Positions 10,220 to 19,330 of a DNA stretch of 57,422 bases are shown piece by piece. Under the pieces are notes generated by a model. That model saw only the letters and a list, made by a program, of their open reading frames with translations. It had not been told where the DNA came from and searched no databases. Source of the stretch: Devosia sp. (GTDB lineage Bacteria > Pseudomonadota > Alphaproteobacteria > Rhizobiales > Devosiaceae); contig JAQGJK010000001.1 of assembly GCA_028290665.1 (NCBI GenBank), forward strand, positions 1 to 57,422, given 5' to 3'. A program made the position numbers and the translations under genes. Positions within the stretch are counted from its first letter, which is position 1, and each line of letters opens with the position of its first letter.

Positions 10220-10438
10220 TATTCCGCGGAGACTATTAAGTCTTCGGAGCGGACTGATGCCGTCCATACCGGCGTGGGGCTGAGTGTAGGCGTCGGCCAT
10301 GGTGGCATGGCGGCGGATACGTTCAATCGAAGAGAAGCCGCGTCTCGCATCGTCCCTTTCGCGCTGCGAGGTCTGGATGAACCGTTCGGCCTAGCCATTG
10401 GTGCGTGGGGTGTAGGAGCGGGCCGGGGCGTCGCGACA
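10220..10438 (-). pseudogene. Decayed C-terminal end of an IS481-family transposase
   Basis: Read on the minus strand, this stretch encodes SYTPRTNG, a TAG stop (10391-10393), then AERFIQTSQRERDDARRGF and, further on, HAGMDGISPLRRLNSLRGI. This matches the end of the IS481 DDE (rve) transposase, whose normal pattern is YTPRTNGKAERFIQT followed by a HRPHGALGG-type stretch and SRLNNLLG. The Lys codon after NG has become a stop, and most of the gene, including the first two acidic residues of the triad, is gone. No terminal inverted repeats were found. It is a relic and not able to move. Confidence 0.72.
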
Positions 10439-10445
10439 CGGTACG

Positions 10446-10477
10446 AAAAGACCCCGGAAAATTACCTCTCCGGGGTC
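10446..10477 (-). terminator. Rho-independent terminator of the chitinase gene
   Basis: On the minus strand, GACCCCGG and CCGGGGTC (10470-10477 and 10450-10457) form an 8-bp GC-rich stem with a 12-base loop, followed by TTTT (10449-10446). It lies 77 bases beyond the chitinase stop codon in the direction of that gene. Confidence 0.75.
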
Positions 10478-10553
10478 AAGCTTGTCTCAGCCAGAATCTC
10501 GACGCGTCGATGAGTCGGGGCTTAGCGATTCACGATAACAATCACGGGACGCG

Positions 10554-13094
10554 TTACCCGATGAAGTCGCCTGCATCGATGGTGCCGATGGTGGTGGCCT
10601 TGAGCAGGATTTCGGATTCGGCGCCGCCCGTGCCGACAGTGTTGATCTGGATCAGCACGTCAGCACCCGACTGGATGGCGCGGACCTGATTGGCTGCACT
10701 GAAGCCGCTTTGACCGACATAGGTCAACGTCCCGGCAAAGCCCGACAGGTTAATGGTATCGTTGCCGGCAAAGTCCTCGAAGTCGTAAATGACATCACGG
10801 TTAGCACCCGCCGCGCTGTCCTCCTTGGCCCGGAACACGAAAGTGTCGTTGCCTGCTCCGCCATAAAGTTGGTCGACGCCCAGCCCGCCGGTCAGGATAT
10901 TGTTGCCAGTGTTGCCGGTCAGGATGTTGCCGAGGGCATTGCCGGTGCCGTTAATGTTGCCGGTCCCGATCAACGTCAGGTTCTCGACGAAGCGCAGGCC
11001 GGCCGTGAAGTCGAGATTATAGTTGACCGCACTCCGCACGGTGTCGGTGCCGCCAGCGTCAATGGTACTAGCCATCGTGGTGGTTTCGAACGCCCGGTCG
11101 CCGCTGTTGTCGACGATGTAGATGTCATTACCCGCCCCGCCCAGCAGCATGTCGGCACCCAGCCCGCCATTCAGCGTGTTGTTTCCCGTGTTGCCGGTCA
11201 GTGTGTTGGCGAGTGCATTGCCAGTGCCGCTGATGTTTGCCGAACCGAGCAGGGTGAGGTTCTCGATCATCGCCAACGAAGCGATCGAGCGGGTGACGGT
11301 GGACGTGACGGTGTCGATGCCTGCGGAGTCCGTGATCGAGTCGTTGCCGTTTTCGAGCACGTAGGTGTCGTTGCCGATGCCGCCGTTCAGGGTGTCGTTG
11401 CCGAGGCCGCCGGTCAGCGTATCGTTTCCGCCATTGCCGACCAGATTGTTGACGCCACTGGTCCCGACGATGACGTCGTCGCCGCGGCCACCGACTTCGC
11501 GCCAATGCGTGAACTGCTCGAAGATCGAGGAGAACTGAAAGTCAGTCTGGATGAGACCGGTGCCGTCCGCGACTGGCTCATTGCCGGTCGTATCAGTGGT
11601 CGACGCGCGGTCGCGCGGCAATTGCCAGGCGCCGATGCCGGCAACCCATGGCGTCGAGGCGAAGAAATCCGCGAGATCCTGCGCGTCGGAGAGCGTGAAC
11701 ACTTCGTTGCCGACAGTTGCCGCGTCATGGGCGTCATTCTGACCGATCATCGGCGTAATGCCGACCTGGGCATCGATGCCGAGGCTGAGCAGCAAGTTGT
11801 GCATGGCCTTGGCAGCCGAGATGGCGTTATCGCCCATATCGGGATTCGCCGCCTGGCCATCGAAATAATCCATCGCCATGATGTTGATGACATCGACATC
11901 GACGCCATCGGCCTTGAGCAGCTGCAACAGCGCTTCGACGTCGCCACTGCCCGACAGGACGCCGCCTACTATCGTGCTCGGCTGCGTGCTGACGCCGTTC
12001 GGCAGCGTCGCGACGGTGATCGAGACATGCAGGTCGGGGTTTGCTGCCTTGAGCTTGTTGATGGCGAGGTTGCGCAAGTGATTAGCCGCCGCGTCGTCGA
12101 CAACCGCGTACTTGGTGGACTCGATGCCCTTGAACACGTCGTTCTCGATGTCGAAATCGAGATGGTTGACGCCATAGGTGTCAATTACCGACTGATACTG
12201 GGCAACGAGATTGTCGACCGCCTTGGCATCTGCGGCGACCTTGGTCAGCATTCCCGGGCCAGCTTCCTGCAGGCGCAGCGAGTATTGCGCAGCGACAACC
12301 GCCGCGTCACGACCAGTATAACCGCCGAGCGAAATGGTAATGGTGCCGCCGGCTGCTTGCAACTGGTTGATCTGGCTGATCATCATGCCGGTCGGCAGCG
12401 AAGTATTGGTGATACCGCCCCACGCCACCGTTGGCACAACGTTGTCCAACAGATTGCCGTTTTCGTCGAGATACTCATTGTTGGTCTGCATGAAGGCCAG
12501 GGTAAGATCGCGCAGGTTCGATTTTTCGGCGAGCTCAATGATATTGGTTGTTGGCAGAGTCATGTCGATGAACGGCGAATAATACTTGCCATTGGTCAAC
12601 TGTTGAGACTCGGTTTCTGCAACCAGATCGGACTTGGGCGACAGCCCCGAGGAATTTGCGGCATCGACCGAGAAGGTGTAGTCTTCAGAGGCGAGGAGGC
12701 CTTTGACGTTAAAGCTCGTCGAGGTACTGGTGCCAACTTTGATACCATTCACATAGACATTGTAGCTCGAAACATTGCCGATCCCCGGGACTTCTGCGGG
12801 ATTCCAGAACAGCGTGATGCTGGTGTCATTCACATAACCGGTGCTGAGACCCGTCGGAGCCAGCGCCGCCTTTGGCTCGTAGACCGGAGTCGGGCCGGTG
12901 GGATCCAGTTTCCACGCGCCGGAATCACCCGGGAGGTCGGTGATCGGATTCCAGTCGGAATTGTAGAAGTTGGCGATCCAGCGGGCCCCCTGAAAAGTGA
13001 CGACATCGGCGCCACCAGGATGCGGCGTTCCCTCTTTGTCTATTACCTCGCCCCAGTAAATTTTCGTGGGATCCCAGACGCCAAGATAATTCAT
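10554..13094 (-). CDS. Secreted GH18 chitinase-like protein with CBM5/12, FN3 and RTX repeats
   Basis: 846-residue modular protein. Residues 1-65 resemble a CBM5/12 chitin-binding module ([13 protein letters not shown]...GGAWKL-like pattern). Residues about 75-165 form an FN3 domain. A GH18 domain spans about 175-520, with catalytic DFDIE (D313, D315, E317) as the DxDxE motif. From about 535 to the end are RTX nonapeptide repeats (GGxGxD, such as [11 protein letters not shown] and GGAGNDTF) and a serralysin-type C-terminal domain. There is no signal peptide, consistent with export by a type I system through the C-terminus; no such exporter is in the window. The start is set at 13094 by GGGGAGGT six bases upstream; a longer frame to 13289 has no support. 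It probably degrades chitin outside the cell, with calcium folding the repeats. Confidence 0.87.
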   Translation of the reverse strand: MNYLGVWDPTKIYWGEVIDKEGTPHPGGADVVTFQGARWIANFYNSDWNPITDLPGDSGAWKLDPTGPTPVYEPKAALAPTGLSTGYVNDTSITLFWNPAEVPGIGNVSSYNVYVNGIKVGTSTSTSFNVKGLLASEDYTFSVDAANSSGLSPKSDLVAETESQQLTNGKYYSPFIDMTLPTTNIIELAEKSNLRDLTLAFMQTNNEYLDENGNLLDNVVPTVAWGGITNTSLPTGMMISQINQLQAAGGTITISLGGYTGRDAAVVAAQYSLRLQEAGPGMLTKVAADAKAVDNLVAQYQSVIDTYGVNHLDFDIENDVFKGIESTKYAVVDDAAANHLRNLAINKLKAANPDLHVSITVATLPNGVSTQPSTIVGGVLSGSGDVEALLQLLKADGVDVDVINIMAMDYFDGQAANPDMGDNAISAAKAMHNLLLSLGIDAQVGITPMIGQNDAHDAATVGNEVFTLSDAQDLADFFASTPWVAGIGAWQLPRDRASTTDTTGNEPVADGTGLIQTDFQFSSIFEQFTHWREVGGRGDDVIVGTSGVNNLVGNGGNDTLTGGLGNDTLNGGIGNDTYVLENGNDSITDSAGIDTVTSTVTRSIASLAMIENLTLLGSANISGTGNALANTLTGNTGNNTLNGGLGADMLLGGAGNDIYIVDNSGDRAFETTTMASTIDAGGTDTVRSAVNYNLDFTAGLRFVENLTLIGTGNINGTGNALGNILTGNTGNNILTGGLGVDQLYGGAGNDTFVFRAKEDSAAGANRDVIYDFEDFAGNDTINLSGFAGTLTYVGQSGFSAANQVRAIQSGADVLIQINTVGTGGAESEILLKATTIGTIDAGDFIG

Positions 13095-13296
13095 GTGTTC
13101 ACCTCCCCAATTGAAATTCAGCAGACGCGCCGCAACCAATTGAAGACGCGTGCGTTTAGCTACGCGATAGATGCGCGTCCGCGCGTTTGCACGCAATCGA
13201 TTAACTTTGGTACGCGCAGGCAAATCTTGGTTCGCCGGGACAAGCGCGCTTATCGCGCCTCGTCTCCAGGATGTCGTTTCCAAACACATGAGCTAG
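13095..13296. promoter_or_regulatory. Divergent promoter region between chitinase and AraC genes
   Basis: About 200 bases separate the two divergent start codons. It holds the chitinase ribosome binding site (13101-13108, minus strand) and a stretch rich in repeated GCGCGT/ACGCG words around 13140-13200. The arrangement suggests that the AraC protein controls the chitinase gene, but no clear pair of direct repeats can be assigned. Confidence 0.5.
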
Positions 13297-14295
13297 ATGA
13301 CTGAAAAGATCCCAAGCATCGGCTTTGATGCTGCAGGCTTGCCGACCAGCCAGCAATTCAGCGCCTGGGCCGAGTTCGCGGCCCCATACGAGGTTACCAA
13401 CCACACCGTAGGGAAGGGGTTCGTTTCAGTATCGACGGCGTGGATGCTGGGACAGATGGTTCTCAACATCAGTACGCTTGGGCCGATGACGATGTGGCGT
13501 TCGCCTGCCAAAATCCGTGCTGACAACGCCGATCACTATGTGATGGTGATGCTGTTGGAGGGTGGCTGGAGCGGCGACGTTGACGGCAAATCTATCGAAA
13601 TGGGCATCGATGATATCTGCATGCTCGACCTGACCCGTCCATCCGATTGCCGTGGCCATGGCTGCACCGCGATAACGCTGCTGATCCCCCGCCAATTCCT
13701 CGACGACGCGGTGGCGCCGTTCGACGTGCATGGGCTGGTGCTCGACGGCGGGTCGGCGCTGCTGTTCTCGGATTACATGAAGGCCCTCGTCGCCCGCATG
13801 CCGGAAATCGATACGGTTGACGCGACAGTTGTGGCGCTGGCGACCCGCGATCACCTGGCGGCGACGCTGACCACCATTCGCCGCCGCCTGGCGCCCAAGT
13901 CGCATTCGGCGGTGCTGGCGCGCGCCAAGCGCTACATCGCGATCAACCTCGATGCCGACTTGTCGCCGGCGGCGTTGGCAACGCAACTGGGCAGTTCGCG
14001 CTCGACGCTGTTCCGGGCCTTCGCCGAGCTTGGCGGGATTTCAGCCTATGTACAGGAGCGACGACTGGCGCGTGCCTATGCGCTGCTCAGTCGCCCTGAT
14101 GAGGTGCGCTCCGTTGCCGAGATCGCCTTCTTTGTCGGCTTCAAGAGCCATGCGCATTTCTCCCGGTTGTTCAGCCGGACCTACGGGCAAACGCCGAGCC
14201 AATTGCAGGACCGGCCGATCAACAGCGAGCCCAACGTGCCGCTGGGGCCGGACCCCCAATCCACCTACAGCAAATGGGGCAAGCGGCTGTTGTAG
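13297..14295 (+). CDS. AraC-family transcriptional regulator
   Basis: 332-residue regulator. The first about 190 residues resemble the AraC_binding_2 sensor domain (cupin-like, with RADNADHYVMVMLLEGGW). Two helix-turn-helix motifs occupy about 205-305, with SPAALATQLGSSRSTLFRAF as the first and VAEIAFFVGFKSHAHFSRLF plus YGQTPSQLQ as the second, the standard AraC signature. It is divergent from the RTX chitinase and convergent with the downstream isomerase gene, so the chitinase is the most likely target. No good ribosome binding site is visible before the ATG. Confidence 0.88.
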   Translation: MTEKIPSIGFDAAGLPTSQQFSAWAEFAAPYEVTNHTVGKGFVSVSTAWMLGQMVLNISTLGPMTMWRSPAKIRADNADHYVMVMLLEGGWSGDVDGKSIEMGIDDICMLDLTRPSDCRGHGCTAITLLIPRQFLDDAVAPFDVHGLVLDGGSALLFSDYMKALVARMPEIDTVDATVVALATRDHLAATLTTIRRRLAPKSHSAVLARAKRYIAINLDADLSPAALATQLGSSRSTLFRAFAELGGISAYVQERRLARAYALLSRPDEVRSVAEIAFFVGFKSHAHFSRLFSRTYGQTPSQLQDRPINSEPNVPLGPDPQSTYSKWGKRLL

Positions 14296-14306
14296 CGCCG
14301 CCGGGA

Positions 14307-15725
14307 TCAGGCGCGGACGATATCGAGGGGAAGGTTCAGGGCGATCGAGGCCCGTTGCAGCGCTTCGGTGTGGTGCCCGTAGCCGAGTACGCCGTGATCC
14401 GTTGGCCCGAGGGCGCTCCAGGCGCGGATGAACCGGCGAAGTCCCCCAGGGAAGCGGACGCGGCTGTTGGTATCGCCGAGTTCGATCGCCGGGCCGGCGA
14501 CAATCTCGCCCTCGGCCGCCACCATGCGGAAATCGCCGGTGGCGTCCTGCGTCAGCGATAGCAGTGTCACGGGGCCGGGTCCGGGGTAGAATTGCGTCAG
14601 GTAGCCGCGGCCGGACTTGCCGTGGAACACCTCCGACATGGCGAGGCGCGGCGGTGTCGCCGAGATCGCCGGATCGCCGGCGCCGCTGTGGCCGATGATC
14701 ACCACATCTGCGTCGAAATCCATCGAGTAGAGTTCGGCGAGCGTGGCGCTGCCGCCGATGGTCCGGAGGATCAGCATGGCGAAGGCCGCCTTGATGTCGG
14801 CTTCAACCGGGGAGGCGATGCCCTGGCCGTTGAGCACCGACAGGGCCGGGTTGAGCGCCGCCAGCACCTCGGCGCGTCGACCCTCGGCCTTGCCCTCGAA
14901 ATGACTGGCGATGCCGAGGAGATGGTATTTCTCGACGAAGCGCTGCAGTGCGGCGGTGACCGTGCCGGCGGCTTCGAACTCGGCGGTCGACAGGGTCTCC
15001 GAGGCGGGGAATGCGGTGCGTAGCGCGGCGACGCCGGACTCGCGCTCGGCTGGGGTCACGGCATCGAATTCGGCGACGATGTCGTCCCAATCGAGGTGAT
15101 GCACATAGGTGCCGAAGCTGCGGAAAATCCGGGTTTCGTCGAGGTTGAGGTCCATCATGCCGGCAAACGGGCGGCCGAGCAGCGCCAGCGACTGGCTCGA
15201 CAGCCGTCGCGTCAACCCGGCGAGGCGGCACCAGAGGTCGAGCGCCGGTTCGAGTTCGGCATCGCCATCGAGGTGGCCGGTGATGGTATCGAAGCGCTTG
15301 CCGAGGCGGATCAGCACATTGGTCATCTCGGGAACCGAGGCGGGCGTCACGGCAACACCTAGCCAGTCGTCGATGCCTCTGACCTGGGGGAGATCCAGCG
15401 TCCGCACCGGCTGGACGTTGAGCAGGATGATCGGCACGCCGAGGCTGCGGACCGCCGGCAGCAGCGTTTCCGAATTGGCATAGGTGGTGAGGTGGACGAA
15501 CAGGATGTCGATGCCGGCAGCGGCGAACATCGCGCCGGCGTGCCGTGCCGAGGTGGCATTATCGACCATGCCGGCTTCGAATATTTCCCCCTTGCCGGCG
15601 AACAGGGCGTTGAGGCGGGCATGTGTGGCGAGCAATTGGCCACGCATGTCGGGGAATTGCGGCCAGTAGCCGGCAAAGCCCACGGCCATGACGCCGATCC
15701 TCGGTAAGACGGTTCCGCGCTGCAT
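14307..15725 (-). CDS. L-arabinose/L-fucose isomerase-like sugar isomerase
   Basis: 472-residue protein of the AraA/FucI fold, with an N-terminal Rossmann-like half (RIGVMAVGFAGYWPQFP; GIDILFVHLTTYANSETLLP) and a C-terminal catalytic half. Proteins of this fold interconvert aldoses and ketoses with a metal ion. The ATG at 15725 is chosen because GAGGGAG lies seven bases upstream; a longer frame exists but lacks support. It diverges from the GatZ-like gene, and the shared 176-base region contains one copy of the locus motif TTGATTTTG. It belongs to a remote branch and the substrate cannot be named. Confidence 0.7.
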   Translation of the reverse strand: MQRGTVLPRIGVMAVGFAGYWPQFPDMRGQLLATHARLNALFAGKGEIFEAGMVDNATSARHAGAMFAAAGIDILFVHLTTYANSETLLPAVRSLGVPIILLNVQPVRTLDLPQVRGIDDWLGVAVTPASVPEMTNVLIRLGKRFDTITGHLDGDAELEPALDLWCRLAGLTRRLSSQSLALLGRPFAGMMDLNLDETRIFRSFGTYVHHLDWDDIVAEFDAVTPAERESGVAALRTAFPASETLSTAEFEAAGTVTAALQRFVEKYHLLGIASHFEGKAEGRRAEVLAALNPALSVLNGQGIASPVEADIKAAFAMLILRTIGGSATLAELYSMDFDADVVIIGHSGAGDPAISATPPRLAMSEVFHGKSGRGYLTQFYPGPGPVTLLSLTQDATGDFRMVAAEGEIVAGPAIELGDTNSRVRFPGGLRRFIRAWSALGPTDHGVLGYGHHTEALQRASIALNLPLDIVRA

Positions 15726-15855
15726 TGATTGCTCCCTCATAGCCCGACTTAGCAAGTTCCAGTGGCTCGCGACTATCACTCGTCCGTCTATGATTACGAA
15801 CGATAGTCATGACTTATCACTCCGGCAAAGCGCGCAAGTTCGCGCACCCGGTTGA

Positions 15856-15872
15856 TTGATTTTGACGCTTCG
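15856..15872 (+). promoter_or_regulatory. Candidate DeoR operator, copy 1
   Basis: TTGATTTTGACGCTTCG, 29 bases before the GatZ-like start codon and in the divergent region with the isomerase gene. The first nine bases are identical to those at 28214-28222 and, on the other strand, 21089-21097, all upstream of genes of the same sugar locus. Confidence 0.45.
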
Positions 15873-15901
15873 CCGGGGTACGGCTCAGGCGGGAGTGCCT
15901 A

Positions 15902-17188
15902 ATGACCGCGACGACCAGTTCAACCGCGCTGCGCGGGATTTTTGCCCGCAACCGCGATGGGGAACGGGTTGGGGTCTATTCCGTGTGCAGCGCCCATCCG
16001 TTGGTCATCCGCGCGGCGGTGGAACTGGCGCGGGATCGCGGACAGTTGGCGGTGATCGAGGCAACCTGCAACCAGGTCAACCAGTTCGGCGGCTATACCG
16101 GCATGGTCCCCGCCGATTATGCGGAGCTGGTGCGCGCTGCCGCGGTGGCGGCGGGGTTGCCGGCGGAGCGCCTGGTTCTCGGAGGCGATCATCTGGGCCC
16201 GAACCCGTGGCGCAAGGAGCCGGCAGCAAGCGCCATGGCGAAGGCGCTGGTGCTGGTCGAGGCGTATGTGCTCGCCGGGTTCACCAAAATTCACCTCGAC
16301 TGTTCGATGCGCTGCGCCGACGATCCCGAGGTTTTGTCCGAAACGGGGATCGCGGAGCGGGCGGCGCGGATGGCCGAAATTGCGGAAATCGCCGCGGCGA
16401 GGGTGGGTGCCGACCTCGTCTATATCATCGGCACCGAAGTGCCGCCGCCGGGTGGGATGGGCAGTGGGCATGCCATCGTGCCGACCGATCCGGATGCGGT
16501 GGCCGAGACTTTCGAGACCCACCGGCTTGCGTTTGCGGCGCGGGGACTCGAGGCGGCGTTCAAGCGGGTTGTCGGCATCGTGGTGCAGCCGGGGCTCGAT
16601 TTCGGCAATCTCGATGTGGTGCATTTTGATCCGGCACCGGCGCGGAATTTGACGGCCAAGCTCGGGGCGCTGGGCCCGCTGGTGTATGAGGCGCACTCGA
16701 CCGACTATCAGTTGCCGGCGGCTTACGCCGAACTCGTCGATGCGCACTTTGCCATTTTGAAAGTCGGCCCGGCGGCGACGTTCGCACTGCGCGAGGCGTT
16801 TTATGCGCTGGAGGCGATCGAGGTCGAACTTGTTGCCGAGCGGCGCTCGAACCTGCGGGCGACACTCGAAGTAGCCATGCTGGAGCGCCCCGACGATTGG
16901 GCGGGGCATTACGCGGGCACCGCGGCCGAGCAGGCGATGCTGCGGCATTTCAGCTATTCCGACCGGCTGCGGTATTACTGGGCGTCGCCGACGGTGGCGG
17001 CTGCGGTGGCGCGGCTCGTGGATAATCTGCAAAAGCGCAGGCTCCCGATGCCATTGATCAGCCAGCATTTGCCGGAGTTGCATGAGGCCGTCGCAGCGGG
17101 TCGGCTTGAAGCTTCGCCGCTAGCTTTGGCGGTGGCGAAGGTAAAGCTGGCTCAGGGGCCTTATAGCGACGCCTGCGGGGAAAGCTGA
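15902..17188 (+). CDS. GatZ/KbaZ-like protein (tagatose-bisphosphate aldolase subunit or tagatose-6-P 4-epimerase family)
   Basis: 428 residues with family motifs SVCSAHPLVI, EATCNQVNQFGGYTG, GGDHLGPNPW, KIHLDCSMRC, EVPPPGGM and YEAHSTDYQ. In enterobacteria the family was described as the non-catalytic partner of KbaY/GatY aldolase; some alphaproteobacterial members have been reported to epimerise D-tagatose 6-phosphate at C4 to fructose 6-phosphate. No KbaY/GatY partner is in the window, which favours a stand-alone role here. Conserved Glu, His, Asp and Cys residues are retained, so it is likely active. An SIS isomerase and a PfkB kinase follow, consistent with a tagatose-type route. Confidence 0.85.
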   Translation: MTATTSSTALRGIFARNRDGERVGVYSVCSAHPLVIRAAVELARDRGQLAVIEATCNQVNQFGGYTGMVPADYAELVRAAAVAAGLPAERLVLGGDHLGPNPWRKEPAASAMAKALVLVEAYVLAGFTKIHLDCSMRCADDPEVLSETGIAERAARMAEIAEIAAARVGADLVYIIGTEVPPPGGMGSGHAIVPTDPDAVAETFETHRLAFAARGLEAAFKRVVGIVVQPGLDFGNLDVVHFDPAPARNLTAKLGALGPLVYEAHSTDYQLPAAYAELVDAHFAILKVGPAATFALREAFYALEAIEVELVAERRSNLRATLEVAMLERPDDWAGHYAGTAAEQAMLRHFSYSDRLRYYWASPTVAAAVARLVDNLQKRRLPMPLISQHLPELHEAVAAGRLEASPLALAVAKVKLAQGPYSDACGES

Positions 17189-17204
17189 CGGGGTGCCCTG
17201 CAAT

Positions 17205-17247
17205 ACGAGCATTTTCGCGCATCGGTACGCTTGTTTTTGATCGTTTA
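17205..17247 (+). promoter_or_regulatory. Candidate DeoR operator, copy 2 (divergent from consensus)
   Basis: The gap before the 2-hydroxyacid dehydrogenase gene contains ACGAGCA (17205-17211), shared with copies 3 and 4, and TTGTTTTTGATCGTTTA (17231-17247), a variant of the TTGATTTTG word followed by TCGTTT. The second ends about 17 bases before the ATG, where a bound repressor could block transcription or translation initiation. Confidence 0.35.
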
Positions 17248-17264
17248 AATGCTATCAGCAAGTG

Positions 17265-18266
17265 ATGATCGCACCAGCGCCCCGCCAACGGATTCTCGTC
17301 GTTTCCGACAGTCTGCATGAACTCGACGACGCTGTGGCGCTGCTGACCGGCTGCGGCCACGAGGTGACCTACATCCGCGCCCTGACCCCGTTCGCCGCCA
17401 TCGATGTGGCGACGCTCGGGACCGCCGACGGCATCGTCATGGGCCGGGTGATGGGGATCGACGCCACTGCGCTGGCGCTCGCCACCAACGCCCGGGTGAT
17501 CGCGCTGCACACTTCGGGGTCCGACAATGTCGACCTGGCGGCAGCCAGCGCGCGCGGCATCGTGGTGACCAACGTCAAGGGCGTCAACGCCGAGCAGTGC
17601 GCCGAGTTTTCCATCGGCCTGATGCTGGCGGTGACACGACAGATTCGCACCGGCGATATCGCCATCCGCAAGGGTGAGTGGGCCGGGCGCACGCAATCGA
17701 GCATGGATTTGATCGGCGCGACGCTTGGCGTCATCGGGCTCGGGCTGATTGGCAAGGCCGCGGTCAGGCGCGCCGTCGCCTTCGGTATGCGCATCGTCTG
17801 TTACACGCGTACCCCGGACCTGGCGTTCGGCGAACAATACGGCATCGAGTATGTGAGCCTCGATGCGGCGCTGGCGCAGGCCGATGTCGTCAGCCTCTAC
17901 GCGTCGCTGACGCCTGACACGCGGCACATGATCGGGGCGCGGGAACTTGGGTTGATGCGGCCGTCGGCGTACTTGATCAACATTGCGCGCGGCGAACTGG
18001 TGGACGAGGCGGCGTTGTTCGACGCGCTGGTCAACCGGCGGATCGCTGGGGCCGGGCTCGATGTGTTCGAGACCGAGCCGCTGACCGAAAGCCCGTTCTT
18101 TGCGCTCGATAATGTGGTGCTGACGCCGCATCAGGCAGGGCTGACGCATTCCGGCAAATCCGGTGCCGCCATTCGGGCGGCGCGCAATTGCATCGACGTG
18201 CTCGAGGGCCGGCTGCCGAGCGATGCGATCAATCCGCAGGCTTTCGCTCAAAGGAGCGCCACATGA
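17265..18266 (+). CDS. D-isomer-specific 2-hydroxyacid dehydrogenase (SerA-like)
   Basis: 333-residue NAD-dependent dehydrogenase. The cofactor motif is GVIGLGLIGK (about 155-164). The catalytic residues of the family are present: Arg in NIARGELVDEAAL (about 242), Glu in GLDVFETEP (about 271) and His in LTPHQAG (about 289). It lacks the C-terminal ACT domain of some phosphoglycerate dehydrogenases and is more likely to act on a sugar-derived hydroxyacid. An adjacent GTG at 17262 is an alternative start. It overlaps the SIS gene by four bases (ATGA), placing it firmly in the sugar operon. Confidence 0.85.
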   Translation: MIAPAPRQRILVVSDSLHELDDAVALLTGCGHEVTYIRALTPFAAIDVATLGTADGIVMGRVMGIDATALALATNARVIALHTSGSDNVDLAAASARGIVVTNVKGVNAEQCAEFSIGLMLAVTRQIRTGDIAIRKGEWAGRTQSSMDLIGATLGVIGLGLIGKAAVRRAVAFGMRIVCYTRTPDLAFGEQYGIEYVSLDAALAQADVVSLYASLTPDTRHMIGARELGLMRPSAYLINIARGELVDEAALFDALVNRRIAGAGLDVFETEPLTESPFFALDNVVLTPHQAGLTHSGKSGAAIRAARNCIDVLEGRLPSDAINPQAFAQRSAT

Positions 18267-19330
18267 ACGAACACGCGGTTACCGGCGGCGCGGCTGTGAG
18301 CGGCGAGGTCACCTGGCGCGAACTCATTTCGCAGCCCGATGCCTGGCATGCTCTCCTTACGCGCCTCGAAGACCGGTCGGCGTTCCCGCTGCTCGATCTG
18401 GCGAGTTTCGATGAGATTGTGCTGGTCGGGTCCGGCACGTCGTATTATCTCGCGATGGCGGCGGGTGACTGGATCAAGCGCCGTCACGCGACCCAGGTTC
18501 GCGCCGTGCCCTCTTGCGAAGTCATGCTCGATGACTTTGAAACCCGGGAGCGGCCCGGCAGCAGGCGGCTGGCAATCGGCTTTTCGCGCTCGGGGGAATC
18601 GAGCGAACTGGTCATCGCCATCGAGCTGCTGAAGGCGGCGGGATTTGAAGTACTTTCGGTCAGCTGCACGGAGGATTCGTCCCTGCTCCGGCTGGGCGAT
18701 CACAAGATATATCTCGATGAGGGCCACGAAGACGGGCTGATCATGCTGCGCTCGTTCACCTCGATGCTGCTGACGGCGCAATCGCTGTTCGGCACCGATG
18801 CGGACAATGCCGCGCTGCGGCGCCTGCCGGAAGCTGGACGCTCGATTTTGTCGGGGCAGGAAGCAGCGCTGAAATCGCTGGCGCGGCGGCGGGCCTTCGA
18901 TCGGTTCGTGTTCCTCGCTTCGGGACCGAGCTATCCTATCGCCGTCGAAGCCGGGCTGAAAATCCAGGAGATGTCGATCGCGACCAGCGAATCGTACCAG
19001 TCGTTGGAGTATCGCCATGGCCCCAAGGCCACTGCGGATGCCAATACGCTGATCACCTTGTTTGCCGTCAGCGACGAAGCGCACGGCTTGTCGCTGGCGC
19101 GCGACTGCAAGGCGCTGGGCGTGACACTGCTGGTCGTCGGCAAGGGCGCCGAGGCTTATAGCCAGATCGCCGATCTGACCGTGCCGGCGCCAGCGGGCCT
19201 GACCGAGGCTCAGGCGGCGGTGCTGGCGCTGCTGCCGATCCAGGTACTGGCTTTCGAGACGGCGATGCGGCGGGGGAATAATCCTGACGCGCCGGTAAAC
19301 CTCAGCAAGGTGGTAATCTTCCCGCGGTGA
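18263..19330 (+). CDS. SIS-domain sugar isomerase/deaminase (AgaS-like)
   Basis: 355 residues with two sugar-isomerase (SIS) domains. The first has VLVGSGTSYYLA and GFSRSGESSEL (phosphosugar-binding loops); the second has FVFLASGPSYPIAVEAGLKIQEM and SLEYRHGPKA. The layout is that of AgaS and of the isomerase half of GlmS: ketose/aldose isomerisation, with release of ammonia if the substrate is an amino sugar phosphate. The start is set by AAGGAG eight bases upstream; a longer frame to 18188 lies inside the preceding gene. It overlaps both neighbours by four bases, so the dehydrogenase, isomerase and kinase are coupled. Confidence 0.85.
   Translation: MNEHAVTGGAAVSGEVTWRELISQPDAWHALLTRLEDRSAFPLLDLASFDEIVLVGSGTSYYLAMAAGDWIKRRHATQVRAVPSCEVMLDDFETRERPGSRRLAIGFSRSGESSELVIAIELLKAAGFEVLSVSCTEDSSLLRLGDHKIYLDEGHEDGLIMLRSFTSMLLTAQSLFGTDADNAALRRLPEAGRSILSGQEAALKSLARRRAFDRFVFLASGPSYPIAVEAGLKIQEMSIATSESYQSLEYRHGPKATADANTLITLFAVSDEAHGLSLARDCKALGVTLLVVGKGAEAYSQIADLTVPAPAGLTEAQAAVLALLPIQVLAFETAMRRGNNPDAPVNLSKVVIFPR

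Noticed and set aside
10175-10513. Plus-strand open frame after the SDR gene
   Set aside because: The stretch is better explained by the minus-strand IS481 relic and the chitinase terminator.
10710-13304. Very long open frame on the plus strand across the chitinase gene
   Set aside because: It is the antisense shadow of the RTX chitinase; the minus-strand protein has clear domains, a ribosome binding site and a terminator, and the plus-strand translation matches no family.
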